64,000 nucleotides of DNA. It comes from Prosthecomicrobium sp. N25. Its GTDB lineage: Bacteria > Pseudomonadota > Alphaproteobacteria > Rhizobiales > Ancalomicrobiaceae. The position numbers were made by a program, and so were the translations under genes. Shown one piece after another: positions 41,913-51,153 of this stretch; the first letter of the stretch is position 1, and each line of letters opens with the position of its first letter. The notes under the pieces are model-generated. The model saw only the letters and a program-made list of their open reading frames with translations, was not told where the DNA came from and searched no databases. Where the stretch lies: assembly GCF_037203705.1 (NCBI RefSeq), contig NZ_JBBCAT010000004.1, positions 186,001-250,000 on the forward strand, given 5' to 3'.

Positions 41913-42281
41913 GTGGCCCGCATTGCAGGCGTGAACATTCCGACGAACAAGCGCGTGGTCATTGCGCTTCAGTACATCCACGGGATCGGCCCGCGGAAGG
42001 CTCAGGAGATCATGGACAAGGTCCGGATCCAGCCCGAGCGCCGGGTCAACGAGCTCTCGGACGCCGAGGTGCTGCAGATCCGCGAAGTGATCGACCGCGA
42101 CTACATGGTGGAGGGTGACCTTCGCCGCGAAGTCGCGATGAACATCAAGCGCCTGATGGACCTCGGCTGCTACCGCGGCCTGCGCCATCGTCGCGGCCTG
42201 CCGGTGCGCGGACAGCGGACGCACACCAACGCGCGGACCCGCAAGGGTCCCGCCAAGGCGATCGCCGGCAAGAAGAAGTAA
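41913..42281 (+). CDS. rpsM: 30S ribosomal protein S13 (GTG start)
   Basis: 122 residues; head protein contacting P-site tRNA and L5. Starts [22 protein letters not shown] after [32 protein letters not shown] near the C-terminus. First gene of the alpha operon. Confidence 0.98.
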   Translation: MARIAGVNIPTNKRVVIALQYIHGIGPRKAQEIMDKVRIQPERRVNELSDAEVLQIREVIDRDYMVEGDLRREVAMNIKRLMDLGCYRGLRHRRGLPVRGQRTHTNARTRKGPAKAIAGKKK

Positions 42282-42353
42282 GGACGGGGCGGGACCGGCC
42301 GCGCGCGAGCGCCGCCGGCCGTCGGCTCCCGACGAAGTTCAAGGATCAGCCAC

Positions 42354-42743
42354 ATGGCCAAGGAAGCGCAGCGCGTGAAGCGCCGTGAGCGGAAGAACAT
42401 CTCCTCCGGCGTCGCCCACGTGAACTCCACGTTCAACAACACCATGATCACGATCACCGACGCCCAGGGCAACACCATCGCCTGGTCGTCGGCCGGTGCC
42501 AACGGCTTCAAGGGCTCGCGCAAGTCGACCCCGTTCGCGGCGCAGGTCGCGGCCGAGGAGTGCGCGCGCAAGGCCCAGGAGCACGGCATGCGCACGATCG
42601 AGGTCGAGGTGCGCGGTCCCGGTTCGGGCCGCGAGTCGGCGCTCCGGGCGTTGCAGGCGGCGGGCTTCGTGGTCACCTCGATCCGCGACGTGACCCCGAT
42701 CCCGCACAACGGATGCCGCCCGCGCAAGCGGCGCCGCGTCTGA
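42354..42743 (+). CDS. rpsK: 30S ribosomal protein S11
   Basis: 129 residues; platform protein by the Shine-Dalgarno helix. [20 protein letters not shown] and the C-terminal [15 protein letters not shown]. 72 bases after rpsM. Confidence 0.99.
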   Translation: MAKEAQRVKRRERKNISSGVAHVNSTFNNTMITITDAQGNTIAWSSAGANGFKGSRKSTPFAAQVAAEECARKAQEHGMRTIEVEVRGPGSGRESALRALQAAGFVVTSIRDVTPIPHNGCRPRKRRRV

Positions 42744-42920
42744 CCGGATTGGACGAACCGTCGTTCGGCCGCGCGTAACCTGCGGCCCTCGTCAAGGCGG
42801 ACGGCGCATCGGGATCCTCGGACCCGGGCCGTCCGCAGTGTCGTTCGGAGAGACCCGACCCGGATCCGCCGGGCGTGGCCCCTGATCCTCCGGCGGCCCA
42901 CTCGAACCTTGGGTGACCCC

Positions 42921-43943
42921 GTGACCATCCACAAGAACTGGCAAGAGCTCATCCGCCCGAGCAAGCTCGACGTCAAGGCCGGCGACGACGGGCGCCGCGT
43001 CGCCACGGTCGTGGCCGAACCGCTGGAGCGCGGCTTCGGCCTGACGCTCGGCAACGCCCTCCGGCGCGTGCTCCTCTCGTCGCTGCAGGGCGCCGCCGTC
43101 ACGGCCGTGCAGATCGACGGCGTGCTGCACGAGTTCTCCTCGATCCCGGGCGTCCGCGAGGACGTGACGGACATCGTGCTGAACATCAAGGAGATCGCCA
43201 TCCGGATGCAGGGCGACGGGCCGAAGCGCATGGTCGTGCGCAAGTCGGGCCCCGGCGTCGTGACCGCGGGCGATATCCAGACCGTCGGCGACATCGAGAT
43301 CCTGAACCCTGAGCTGGTGATCTGCACCCTCGACGAGGGTGCGGAGATCCGCATGGAGTTCACGGCCAACACGGGCAAGGGCTACGTGCCGGCCGACCGG
43401 AACCGTCCCGAGGACGCGCCGATCGGGCTCATCCCGGTCGACAGCATCTATTCCCCGGTCAAGAAGGTCAGCTACCGCGTCGAGAACACCCGCGAGGGCC
43501 AGGTGCTCGACTACGACAAGCTCACCCTGACGGTGGAGACCGACGGCTCGGTGAAGCCGGAGGACGCGGTCGCGTATGCGGCGCGCATCATCCAGGATCA
43601 GCTCGCGATCTTCGTGAACTTCGAGGAGCCGCGGAAGGCGGAGGTCGAGGAGCGGGTGCCGGAGCTCGCCTTCAACCCGGCGCTGCTCAAGAAGGTGGAC
43701 GAGCTCGAGCTGTCGGTGCGGTCGGCGAACTGCCTGAAGAACGACAACATCGTCTACATCGGCGACCTCATCCAGAAGACCGAGGCGGAGATGCTCCGTA
43801 CCCCGAACTTCGGCCGCAAGTCGCTCAACGAGATCAAGGAAGTTCTCGCCCAGATGGGTCTCCATCTCGGCATGGAGGTCACCAATTGGCCGCCGGAGAA
43901 CATCGAGGAACTCGCCAAGCGTTACGAGGACCACCAGCTCTGA
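42921..43943 (+). CDS. rpoA: RNA polymerase subunit alpha
   Basis: 340 residues. N-terminal dimerisation domain ([20 protein letters not shown] near 38-57) and C-terminal DNA/activator-binding domain ([35 protein letters not shown]). The GTG at 42,921 ([16 protein letters not shown]) matches the usual alphaproteobacterial N-terminus; a TTG 12 bases upstream is the alternative. 177 bases after rpsK. Confidence 0.97.
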   Translation: MTIHKNWQELIRPSKLDVKAGDDGRRVATVVAEPLERGFGLTLGNALRRVLLSSLQGAAVTAVQIDGVLHEFSSIPGVREDVTDIVLNIKEIAIRMQGDGPKRMVVRKSGPGVVTAGDIQTVGDIEILNPELVICTLDEGAEIRMEFTANTGKGYVPADRNRPEDAPIGLIPVDSIYSPVKKVSYRVENTREGQVLDYDKLTLTVETDGSVKPEDAVAYAARIIQDQLAIFVNFEEPRKAEVEERVPELAFNPALLKKVDELELSVRSANCLKNDNIVYIGDLIQKTEAEMLRTPNFGRKSLNEIKEVLAQMGLHLGMEVTNWPPENIEELAKRYEDHQL

Positions 43944-44160
43944 AGCCCGGGCCGCCCGCCAGTCGGGCGGCCGCTTCTGGACCACGGCCGGCCTTCGGGC
44001 CGGTCGACAAGGACTACTTCGCCCGGATGACGCATGCCCGGGGTGCGACGGTCTCCTCCGGGGCCGAAGCTCCGGGGCGCGTCTCCGGATCGTCGCAGAG
44101 AGGCGCTCCCGCGGGGGCGCGGGCCGGGCAGGGATGCCCCGCCAGACCAGGAGACCAGTC

Positions 44161-44580
44161 ATGCGTCACGGCAATTCGGGCCGCAAGTTCGCCCGTACCC
44201 ACGAGCACCGCAAGGCCATGTTCGCCAACATGGCGGCCTCGCTCATCACCCACGAGCAGATCGTCACCACGCTGCCGAAGGCGAAGGACCTGCGTCCGGT
44301 CGTGGAGAAGCTGATCACGCTGGCCAAGCGCGGCGACCTCAACTCGCGCCGCAACGCGGTCGCGCAGATCCGCGACGAGAAGGCCGTCAAGAAGCTCTTC
44401 GACGTGCTCGGCCCGCGCTACAAGGACCGCAACGGCGGCTATACGCGCGTCCTGAAGGCCGGCTTCCGGCACGGCGACAACGCCGCCGTCGGCGTGATCG
44501 AGTTCGTCGACCGCGACGTCTCGGCCAAGGGCGCCGAGGACCGCGCGCGCGCCGAGGCGGCGGAGGCCGCGGAGGGCTGA
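44161..44580 (+). CDS. rplQ: 50S ribosomal protein L17
   Basis: 139 residues; [20 protein letters not shown] start, [20 protein letters not shown], Ala/Glu-rich tail. Start at 44,161 after CAGGAGACCAGTC; an ATG 27 bases upstream is less likely. Last gene of the translation block. Confidence 0.98.
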   Translation: MRHGNSGRKFARTHEHRKAMFANMAASLITHEQIVTTLPKAKDLRPVVEKLITLAKRGDLNSRRNAVAQIRDEKAVKKLFDVLGPRYKDRNGGYTRVLKAGFRHGDNAAVGVIEFVDRDVSAKGAEDRARAEAAEAAEG

Positions 44581-44609
44581 GGTCCTTCCGGTTCCCGTGG
44601 AGTTCGAGA

Positions 44610-44640
44610 GGGGTGGCCGTCGGCCGCCCCTTTTCTTTTG
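44610..44640 (+). terminator. intrinsic terminator after rplQ
   Basis: GGGGTGGCC pairs with GGCCGCCCC (one T-G), loop GTC, then TTTTCTTTT. Ends the alpha operon and faces the convergent lysE-type gene. Confidence 0.9.
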
Positions 44641-44653
44641 GGGGCGCGACGGT

Positions 44654-45250
44654 TCAGCCCAGGAGCGGGACCAGGGTCGCCACCAGGACGACCGCCATGG
44701 CGATGTTGAACCACTTCAGCCGGACGGGATCGGCGAGCAGTCTCCGGAGGGCCATGCCGGACAGGATCCACGTCGCGAGTGCCGGCAGGTTGACGAGGCC
44801 GAACACCAGGGCGACGGCCGCAACCGAGGCGAGCGGGCTCTCCGGCCTGGCGTGAAGCGCCATCGTGGTCCCCGCCACCGCCCAGGCCTTGGGGTTCAGC
44901 CACTGGAAGCCCGCGGCCTCCAGGAACCCGATCGGCCGCTCCGATCCGGCCGGCGCGGCCCCGACCGAGCGGGCCGTGCCGATGCGCCAGGCTAGGTAGA
45001 CGAGGTAGACGGCACCCGCCGCGTTCAGGACGAGCCGCAGCGCGGGCACGGCGGCCAGCAGGGCCCCGATCCCGAGCCCCACGGCGATCAGGACGGACAG
45101 GAAGCCCGTGGTGATGCCGGCGAGGAGCGGCACGGTTCGCCGGACGCCGTAGGTCGCGCCGGAGGCGAGCAGCATGAGGTTGCTGGGTCCCGGCGAGATC
45201 GAGGTCACCAGGGCGAAGAGGGCAAGGGGCAGGAGGGAGTCGGTCTGCAT
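44654..45250 (-). CDS. LysE/RhtB-family amino-acid exporter
   Basis: 198 residues with about six membrane helices. N-terminal SISPGPSNLMLLASGATYG is the family signature (P-G-P in helix 1-2); EAAGFQWLNPKAWA in the middle is also typical. Family members export amino acids or their derivatives (lysine, homoserine, threonine and others); the substrate is not predictable. I chose ATG 45,250; a GTG at 45,259 would add three residues. It reads towards rplQ and lies about 115 bases from the HxlR-type gene on the same strand, which might share its transcript. Confidence 0.85.
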   Translation of the reverse strand: MQTDSLLPLALFALVTSISPGPSNLMLLASGATYGVRRTVPLLAGITTGFLSVLIAVGLGIGALLAAVPALRLVLNAAGAVYLVYLAWRIGTARSVGAAPAGSERPIGFLEAAGFQWLNPKAWAVAGTTMALHARPESPLASVAAVALVFGLVNLPALATWILSGMALRRLLADPVRLKWFNIAMAVVLVATLVPLLG

Positions 45251-45365
45251 GGCTGGCACCTGTCTTGATGGACGGGTGCATCCTGACGTCCGCGCCGGAG
45301 GAGCAGTGGTCCGGAATCCTGACTACCGGCGACGGGCCGAGGGCGGGAGCCTGCCGATCGCGGCA

Positions 45366-46037
45366 TCACCCGGCTAGGGCCTGGGGAGCGACGTCGGCGA
45401 GGAGATAGCGCTCGAACCAGAGGGGGAACGCGCGGACGAGCGGGCGGGGCCCCTCCAGGCGCAGGCCGAGCCGTTGCGCCTCGGCGAAGGTCGTGTCGCC
45501 GCGCCACCATCCGACCAGCGGCGCAAGCGGTCCGCCGATCGACAGGGGTTCGGGGAAGCCGGGGTTCAGGCCGCAGACGGACGCCGTACCGTCCTTCATG
45601 AGCATGAAGCGGAGAGGATGGGCCCGGATCTCGAACCGGAGCACGAGCGCTTCGGCCGGCGCGGCGTCGCGACTGACGCGGCGCGCCATGTCGTGCAACA
45701 GGGGATCGAGGTCCAGGTCCTCGGCCGCGGCATGGCGCGGCAGCCATTTCTGCCCCCAGGTGCCGAGCGCCAGGACGAGCGGCTCGAGGTCGCGGCCGGC
45801 CGGGGTCAGCCTGTAGGTCGGACCCCTGGCACTCTCGTCCCGCTCCAGAACGCCGCAGGCGACCAGGTCCTGAAGCCGTTCGGCCAGCACGGTCCGGGAG
45901 ATTCGCGGCACACCCTTTCGGAAGTCGCTGAATCGGGTGGCTCCCATCAGCACTTCGCGTACGATCAGCAGCGTCCAGCGGCCCCCGAGGATCTCGTGGG
46001 CGCGGGCGATCGCGCAGAACTGCCCATAGCCGGTCAT
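45366..46037 (-). CDS. HxlR-family winged-helix regulator
   Basis: 223 residues. Residues 1-100 form an HxlR winged helix: AHEILGGRWTLLIVREVLMG, FSDFRKGVPRISRTVLAERL, then GPTYRLTPAGRDLEPLV. The C-terminal 120 residues resemble the extra SCP2-like ligand domain found in longer HxlR proteins. It is divergent from the Rieske oxygenase gene. An inverted repeat lies 24 bases before its start, so it may control itself and the one-carbon cluster. Confidence 0.8.
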   Translation of the reverse strand: MTGYGQFCAIARAHEILGGRWTLLIVREVLMGATRFSDFRKGVPRISRTVLAERLQDLVACGVLERDESARGPTYRLTPAGRDLEPLVLALGTWGQKWLPRHAAAEDLDLDPLLHDMARRVSRDAAPAEALVLRFEIRAHPLRFMLMKDGTASVCGLNPGFPEPLSIGGPLAPLVGWWRGDTTFAEAQRLGLRLEGPRPLVRAFPLWFERYLLADVAPQALAG

Positions 46038-46061
46038 GGGGCCAGGATAGCACAGGCGCGA

Positions 46062-46092
46062 CAGGCGGCCGGTCCGAAAAACGGACCGCCTG
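46062..46092. promoter_or_regulatory. candidate HxlR operator in hxlR-gbcA intergenic region
   Basis: CAGGC and GGTCCG (46,062-46,066, 46,071-46,076) pair with CGGACCGCCTG (46,082-46,092) around AAAAA, with a 4-base insertion in one arm. It is the only strong inverted repeat in the divergent gap and may be an operator; a transcribed hairpin is the alternative. Confidence 0.4.
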
Positions 46093-46197
46093 CAGGGTCG
46101 CGATGCGACGTCCCGCGTCGGATTGCGACAACTCGCCGACCGGATCCCGTGTCACGGTCGGTCCTGTCCCTCAGCCTGCCCAAAGCCGGATTCCGCC

Positions 46198-47454
46198 ATG
46201 CTCTCCCGAGCCCCCCTCGATATCGCCCGCCTCGTCGCCGAGCGGCGGCCCGGCCACACGCTGGCGGCGCCCTTCTACCAGGCGCGCGAGATCTTCGACC
46301 TCGACCTCGACGTCATCTTCTCCCGGCACTGGATCTTCGCGGGGGTGGAGGCCGAGGTGCCGGAGGCGGGCGACTACGCGCGGCTCGACCTCGGGGCGAA
46401 CTCCATCGTCATCGTCCGCGGCGACGACGACGAGGTCCGCGCCTTCCACAACGTCTGCCGCCACCGCGGCGCGCGGATCGTGACGGAGGAGAAGGGCTGT
46501 GTCGGCAAGCTCGTCTGCCCATACCACCAGTGGACCTACGAGCTGACCGGCGAACTCATCCACGCGAGCCACATGGGGGACGGGTTCGATCCGTCCTGCC
46601 ACGGGCTGAAGCCGGTGCATCTGCGGTCGATCGGCGGGCTCCTGTTCATCTGCCTCGCGGCCGAGCCGCCGGCCGACATCGAGGATGCCGCTGCCGTGCT
46701 GGAGCCGCGGCTCGCCCCCTTCGATCTGCGCAACGCCAAGGTCGCGTTCCAGGCCGACCTGATCGAGGAGGGGAACTGGAAGCTCACCATGGAGAACAAC
46801 CGCGAGTGCTATCACTGCGCGGGCAACCATCCGGAGCTCGGCCTCTCCTTCAACAAATACGCGGTCGGCTTCGTGCCGGATGCGGACGACGAGGCGGGCA
46901 AGGCGGAAGCCGCCGCCTACGAGGCCTCGGTGGTGCGGCAGGTGGCGGACTGGGAGGCGCGGGGCTTCCCGTCCGGGCCGGTGGAGCGCCTGTCCGGCTG
47001 CGCCACCGGGTTCCGGACGGAGCGGATCGTGCTCGACGGCGCGGGCGAGAGCCAGACGCTCGACACCAAGGTGGCATGCCGGCGGCTCCTCGGGACCGTC
47101 ACGGAGCGGCGGCTCGGCGGCCTGCACATCTGGACGCAGCCGAACTCCTGGCATCACGTGATGAGCGACCACGCGGTGACCTTCTGCGCCATCCCGCTCG
47201 ATCCGGAGCACACGCTGGTGCGCACCCGCTGGCTCGTCCACAAGGATGCGGTGGAGGGCGTCGACTACGACCTCGCGCGCCTGACGGAGGTCTGGACGGC
47301 GACCAACGGGCAGGACGCGGCGCTCGTCGAACTCGCCCAGAAGGGCGTGCGCAGCCTCGCCTACGAGCCGGGGCCCTATTCGCCGCTGACGGAGGGCCTC
47401 GTGGACCAGTTCGCCACCTGGTACGTCGAGCGCCTCAGGGCGCATCTCGGGTGA
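46198..47454 (+). CDS. gbcA: Rieske aromatic-ring-type oxygenase alpha subunit, glycine betaine demethylase-like
   Basis: 418 residues. Rieske [2Fe-2S] ligands Cys87-x-His89 and Cys107-x2-His110 (CRHRG, CPYHQW). The mononuclear iron site is ENNRECYHCAGNH, with His206 and His211. This subgroup holds glycine betaine, stachydrine and carnitine demethylases/monooxygenases, which oxidise an N-methyl (or related) group to release formaldehyde. With the reductase downstream and methyl-THF genes following, glycine betaine to dimethylglycine is the best guess. Start at 46,198 (MLSRAPLD) rather than an ATG 75 bases earlier. Divergent from an HxlR-type regulator. Confidence 0.75.
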   Translation: MLSRAPLDIARLVAERRPGHTLAAPFYQAREIFDLDLDVIFSRHWIFAGVEAEVPEAGDYARLDLGANSIVIVRGDDDEVRAFHNVCRHRGARIVTEEKGCVGKLVCPYHQWTYELTGELIHASHMGDGFDPSCHGLKPVHLRSIGGLLFICLAAEPPADIEDAAAVLEPRLAPFDLRNAKVAFQADLIEEGNWKLTMENNRECYHCAGNHPELGLSFNKYAVGFVPDADDEAGKAEAAAYEASVVRQVADWEARGFPSGPVERLSGCATGFRTERIVLDGAGESQTLDTKVACRRLLGTVTERRLGGLHIWTQPNSWHHVMSDHAVTFCAIPLDPEHTLVRTRWLVHKDAVEGVDYDLARLTEVWTATNGQDAALVELAQKGVRSLAYEPGPYSPLTEGLVDQFATWYVERLRAHLG

Positions 47455-47491
47455 CGGCTCCGATCCTCCCGCCGGCGAGACGAGGCGCGCC

Positions 47492-48556
47492 ATGACCGTT
47501 CCGACCAGCCCCGCGCGCCCGCTCTGGGACCCGGAGACGGACGACCGGCTCGTCTGCCGGGCCGTCCTTGAGGAGACCGCGGAGGTGAAGACCTTCGTGT
47601 TCGCGGCGCCGGAGGGGCGTCTCTTCGCCTACGAGCCCGGCCAGTTCATGAACCTGGAGGTCGAGGTGGCGGGTGGGGTCGAGACGCGCTCCTACACGCT
47701 TTCCTCCTCGCCGGCGCGGCCGCACACGGTATCGATCTCGGTGAAGCGGATCCCGGGCGGGCTCGTCTCCAACCATCTGCACGATACGCTGATGCCGGGC
47801 ACGAGCGTGAAGGCGCAGTTGCCGCTCGGCGACTTCACCACGGCGCGGCACCGGTCGCCGAAGTACCTGTTCCTGGCCGCGGGGGTCGGGGCGACGCCGC
47901 TCATGTCCATGCTGCGGGCCGAGGACGACCTGGCGACCGGGGCGGACGTCGTCTTTCTCAATGCGGCGCGGCGGCCGGAGGATCTGGTCTTCCGGCGCGA
48001 GCTGGAGACCATCGCGGCGCGGAACCGGTCCGTGCGGCTCGCCCATGTGGTGACGGGGCAGGGGCGCGAGCCCTGGGCGGGGTTCCACGGGCGGATCGAC
48101 CGGGCGCTCTTGGCGGCCGTGGCGCCGGATCTCCTCGAGCGCGAGGTGTTCGTGTGCGGGCCCGCGGGCTTCATGGCGCGCGTCCGGGACATCCTCGGCG
48201 AGGCCGGCTTCGACATGGGCCGCCACCACGAGGAGAGCTTCGCGTTCGGCGCCGGCGGCCCCGAGCCGGAGGTGCCGGCCGACCCCGCCGCGCGGGAGTA
48301 CCGGATCACCTTCGCCCGCAGCGGCCGGACCATCGCGTGCGACGGGTCCACGACGATCCTCGCGGCGGCGCGCAAGGCGGGAATCGCCCTGCCATCGGCC
48401 TGCACCAAGGGGCTCTGCGGCACCTGCAAGTCGAAGAAGGCCTCGGGCGAGGTCGAGATGAAGCACCAGGGTGGCATCCGGCCGCGCGAGATCGAGGCCG
48501 GCATGATCCTCCTGTGCTGCTCGAAGCCTCAGTCCGAAGTGGTCGTGGAGCGCTGA
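47492..48556 (+). CDS. gbcB: ferredoxin-NAD(P)H reductase with C-terminal [2Fe-2S] domain, GbcB-like
   Basis: 354 residues. FAD domain (YEPGQFMNLEVEV, RSYTLSSSP), NAD domain (GVGATPLMSM, VFVCGPAGFMARVRDIL) and a plant-type ferredoxin at the C-terminus (ACTKGLCGTCKSKKASGEVE with a fourth Cys in MILLCCSKP). It passes electrons from NAD(P)H to the Rieske subunit. 37 bases after gbcA and 3 bases before the next gene, so co-transcribed. Confidence 0.8.
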   Translation: MTVPTSPARPLWDPETDDRLVCRAVLEETAEVKTFVFAAPEGRLFAYEPGQFMNLEVEVAGGVETRSYTLSSSPARPHTVSISVKRIPGGLVSNHLHDTLMPGTSVKAQLPLGDFTTARHRSPKYLFLAAGVGATPLMSMLRAEDDLATGADVVFLNAARRPEDLVFRRELETIAARNRSVRLAHVVTGQGREPWAGFHGRIDRALLAAVAPDLLEREVFVCGPAGFMARVRDILGEAGFDMGRHHEESFAFGAGGPEPEVPADPAAREYRITFARSGRTIACDGSTTILAAARKAGIALPSACTKGLCGTCKSKKASGEVEMKHQGGIRPREIEAGMILLCCSKPQSEVVVER

Positions 48557-48559
48557 GTC

Positions 48560-48859
48560 ATGCCGGACCTGACGATCATCTATTGGCGCGACATTCCGGC
48601 CCAGGTCATGGTCGGCTCGGGCCGGCGTGCCGTGAAGCGGGAACTCCCCGAGCGCTTCCAGGTCGCCGTCGATGCCGCGGCCATGCGGGGCGGGGCGCGG
48701 GAGACCGACGCCTATCTGGCCGATTGGCGGAAGGTCTCGGCGGGCCCGCGTGACGGAGATCCGGAAGAGGTGGTCGCAAACGCGGCGGCGGAGATCGAGG
48801 CCGCCTACGATGCTGACCGCCTCCGCCGCCTCGTCGAGGCCGGCGGGCGGGAAGGCTGA
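48560..48859 (+). CDS. small PF13769-type ('virulence factor') protein
   Basis: 99 residues: TIIYWRDIPAQVMVGSGRRA, then ELPERFQVAVDAAAMRGGAR and YLADWRKVSAG. The family label refers to an unrelated staphylococcal study. In Alphaproteobacteria I associate it with MetF/methyltransferase clusters like this one. No catalytic residues are obvious. It sits 3 bases after gbcB and before the metV-like gene, implying a role in methyl-THF metabolism, perhaps as a small assembly or electron-transfer partner. Confidence 0.65.
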   Translation: MPDLTIIYWRDIPAQVMVGSGRRAVKRELPERFQVAVDAAAMRGGARETDAYLADWRKVSAGPRDGDPEEVVANAAAEIEAAYDADRLRRLVEAGGREG

Positions 48860-48974
48860 TCCGCCGGGTCCTCGCGGCCGACCGGATCCCGGGGCTCCCC
48901 GAGGCCCCGGCCTTCCCGGTCCGCCGACGGCTCGTCCGAGCCGCGCGCCCCCGGAGCCTCGACCGAGAAGGGCC

Positions 48975-49484
48975 ATGCTGCGCGTTCCCGCCGCCTTCGA
49001 ACCCCCGGGCAAGCCGCCCCGGCCGCGCGACCGCTTCGCGCTGCGCTTCTGGTCCGTGGCCCATGCGGGCGGGCTCGCCCGCTTCTACGCGAGGTTCGAG
49101 CGGCTGCTCCTCCGGCTCCTGCCGCTGGCCCGCCGGGCGGGCTGGACCCGCCTGGAAGGGCCGGTGGCGGCGGTGGAGCGCGGGGTGAAGGGAGCGCTCT
49201 TCGATTGCCGCATGTGCGGCCAGTGCATCCTGTCGTCGACGGGCATGTCCTGCCCGATGAACTGCCCGAAGAACCTGCGCAACGGCCCTTGCGGCGGGGT
49301 CCGGTCCGATGGCGGCTGCGAGGTCTATCCGGAGATGCCCTGCGTCTGGGTGAAGGCCTGGGAGGGGTCGCGCCGCATGGAGGATGGCGACCGGATCCGT
49401 GAGGTCCAGCCGGCGATCGACCATCGGCTCAAGGGACGTTCGAGCTGGCTCGCCGTGATGCGGGAGAAGGGGGGCGGCGAATGA
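48975..49484 (+). CDS. metV: MetV-like methylenetetrahydrofolate reductase C-terminal-domain protein
   Basis: 169 residues. After a basic head comes the Cys-rich block from Cys78: CRMCGQCILSSTGMSCPMNC, then GPCGGV and MPCVWVKAW. This resembles the MTHFR C-terminal domain/MetV small subunit, a zinc/iron-sulfur partner of MetF in acetogens and methylotrophs. It overlaps metF by 4 bases, so the two are probably a complex. Start ATG at 48,975. The 115-base gap before it holds a CCGGGGC/GCCCCGG hairpin. Confidence 0.75.
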   Translation: MLRVPAAFEPPGKPPRPRDRFALRFWSVAHAGGLARFYARFERLLLRLLPLARRAGWTRLEGPVAAVERGVKGALFDCRMCGQCILSSTGMSCPMNCPKNLRNGPCGGVRSDGGCEVYPEMPCVWVKAWEGSRRMEDGDRIREVQPAIDHRLKGRSSWLAVMREKGGGE

Positions 49485-50545
49485 CCTCCCGGCTCCACCC
49501 GGAGGACTTCGGCGAGAATCCCTGGGATCCGCTGCCGGCCCTGCCGGGGCACACGTCGCGCGGCCGGCTGGAACGCGTGCTGCGGCGCGGCGAGTTCGCG
49601 GTCACGGCGGAGCTGAACCCGCCGGACTCGGCGGATGCCGAGGACGTCTACAAGCGGGCGTCGGTGTTCGAGGGATGGGTCGACGCGATCAATGCCACGG
49701 ACGGCTCCGGCGCCAACTGCCACATGTCGTCGATCGCGATCTGCGCGCTCCTGACCCGCGTCGGCTTCTCGCCGGTGCTGCAGATCTCCTGCCGCGACAC
49801 GAACCGGATCGGCATCCAGGGCAACGTGCTCGGGGCCTCGGCGCTCGGCGTCAACAACGTGCTGTGCCTGACCGGCGACGGGGTGCAGTCGGGCGATCAT
49901 CCGGAGGCGAAGCCGGTCTTCGACCTCGACTCGACCTCGCTCGTCGCCACCATCCGGCGCATGCGCGACGAGGCGAAGTTCCTGTCGGGGCGCAAGATCA
50001 CCACGCCGCCGCCGGTCTTCGTCGGGGCGGCCGAGAACCCCTTCGCGCCGCCCTACGACTTCCGCCCGATCCGTCTCGCCAAGAAGGTGGCGGCCGGGGC
50101 GCAGTTCGTGCAGACGCAGTACTGCTTCGACGTGCCCCTGCTGGCGCGCTTCATGGAGCGAGTGCGCGACATGGGGCTCCACGAGCGGTGCTTCATCCTC
50201 GTCGGCGTCGGCCCGCTCGCGTCGGCCAGGACGGCCCGCTGGATGCGGGCGAACGTCGCCGGCGTGCATATCCCGGACGCGGTCGTCGAGCGGTTGGAGC
50301 GGGCCGAGGACGCCAAGGCGGAGGGCAAGCGCATCTGCGTGGAGATCATCCAGCAGGTCCGGGAGATCCCGGGCGTCGCGGGCGTCCACGTCATGGCCTA
50401 CCGGCAGGAGGAGTACGTGGCCGAGATGGTCCACGAGTCCGGCGTCCTGAAGGGCCGGCAGCCCTGGCGGCGCGACCTGACGCGGCCGGGGTTCGATCTC
50501 GACCAGCGGCTCAGCGAAAACCTCGCCCGGGCCGGGGAGGGGTGA
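49481..50545 (+). CDS. metF: methylenetetrahydrofolate reductase
   Basis: 354-residue TIM-barrel flavoprotein. AEVTAELNP-like FAVTAELNPPDSADAE early, NVLCLTGDGVQSGDHP with the acidic FAD loop, GAQFVQTQYCFD late. It interconverts methyl- and methylene-THF. Next to MetV and a methyl-THF:corrinoid methyltransferase, it may run in the oxidative direction to feed methyl groups into C1 catabolism. Methionine synthesis is the alternative, but no metE/metH is near. ATGA overlap with metV; a reversed parDE module follows. Confidence 0.85.
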   Translation: MTSRLHPEDFGENPWDPLPALPGHTSRGRLERVLRRGEFAVTAELNPPDSADAEDVYKRASVFEGWVDAINATDGSGANCHMSSIAICALLTRVGFSPVLQISCRDTNRIGIQGNVLGASALGVNNVLCLTGDGVQSGDHPEAKPVFDLDSTSLVATIRRMRDEAKFLSGRKITTPPPVFVGAAENPFAPPYDFRPIRLAKKVAAGAQFVQTQYCFDVPLLARFMERVRDMGLHERCFILVGVGPLASARTARWMRANVAGVHIPDAVVERLERAEDAKAEGKRICVEIIQQVREIPGVAGVHVMAYRQEEYVAEMVHESGVLKGRQPWRRDLTRPGFDLDQRLSENLARAGEG

Positions 50546-50552
50546 AGCGCGG

Positions 50553-50852
50553 TCAGGGCAGGTCCCAGCGAAGCTTCTGCAGATCACGGCTGGGCGACAC
50601 CACACGCTGGATCAGGATGTCCGGGCCCTCCCGACGATAGACCACAATCCACCGTTTCACGAGTATCGACCGGGACCCCTCCCACAAGTCGGGCCTCGGC
50701 CGGCCGAGTTCGGGGAAGCGCGTCAGTCTGAGGCAGGAGGCCTCGAGCTCCGCCATGACCTTCTCGGCGAGTGTCTCGTCTTCCTGGGCGATCCACTCCC
50801 AGATCTCGAGCAGGTCACGCCGCGCCTGGTTCGAGAAAACAAGGTCGACCAT
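50553..50852 (-). CDS. parE: ParE/RelE-superfamily toxin
   Basis: 99 residues: VFSNQARRDLLEIWEWIAQE start, ELGRPRPDLWEGSRSILVKR in the middle, then YRREGPDILIQRVVSPSRDL near the end, the ParE signature. ParE toxins poison gyrase; some family members instead cut mRNA. One base after parD on the minus strand, inside the one-carbon gene run and against it. Confidence 0.85.
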   Translation of the reverse strand: MVDLVFSNQARRDLLEIWEWIAQEDETLAEKVMAELEASCLRLTRFPELGRPRPDLWEGSRSILVKRWIVVYRREGPDILIQRVVSPSRDLQKLRWDLP

Positions 50853-50853
50853 C

Positions 50854-51105
50854 TCATGCGCGTTTGCGAGCGGATCTCGACTTGGCTTCCGCCTTCAGGG
50901 CCTCGAAGTCGACAGGGCCGTAGATCCCGCTCGCCTCACCCTCGGCCACGGCCTCGCGAAGCCATGCGAGCTTGACGGCGTCTTCCTCGCGCAGAAGGTC
51001 GAAGGCGCAGCGGGTGGCCTCCTCGACGGATTCATAGGTTCCGTCCTCGATCTTGTCGGCGACATACGCGGATTGCGCTTCGGTCAGTCGAACGGTCGTC
51101 GGCAT
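50854..51105 (-). CDS. parD: ParD-like ribbon-helix-helix antitoxin
   Basis: 83 residues: N-terminal ribbon-helix-helix (TVRLTEAQSAYVADKIEDG, then YESVEEATRCAFDLLREE), and a C-terminal ParE-binding tail rich in Ala/Lys/Arg. Start at 51,105 after GAGGAG. It neutralises ParE and most likely represses the pair through the palindrome at 51,112-51,124. Confidence 0.85.
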   Translation of the reverse strand: MPTTVRLTEAQSAYVADKIEDGTYESVEEATRCAFDLLREEDAVKLAWLREAVAEGEASGIYGPVDFEALKAEAKSRSARKRA

Positions 51106-51111
51106 GGCGGA

Positions 51112-51153
51112 CTCCTCGGAGGAGAGTATGGGATGACGAGGGTGGACTTGCAA
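51112..51153 (-). promoter_or_regulatory. parDE promoter with palindromic operator
   Basis: On the minus strand: TTGCAA (51,148-51,153), 17 bases, CATACT (51,125-51,130). The palindrome CTCCTC-G-GAGGAG (51,112-51,124) directly adjoins the -10 box, fitting autorepression by ParD. Confidence 0.6.
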
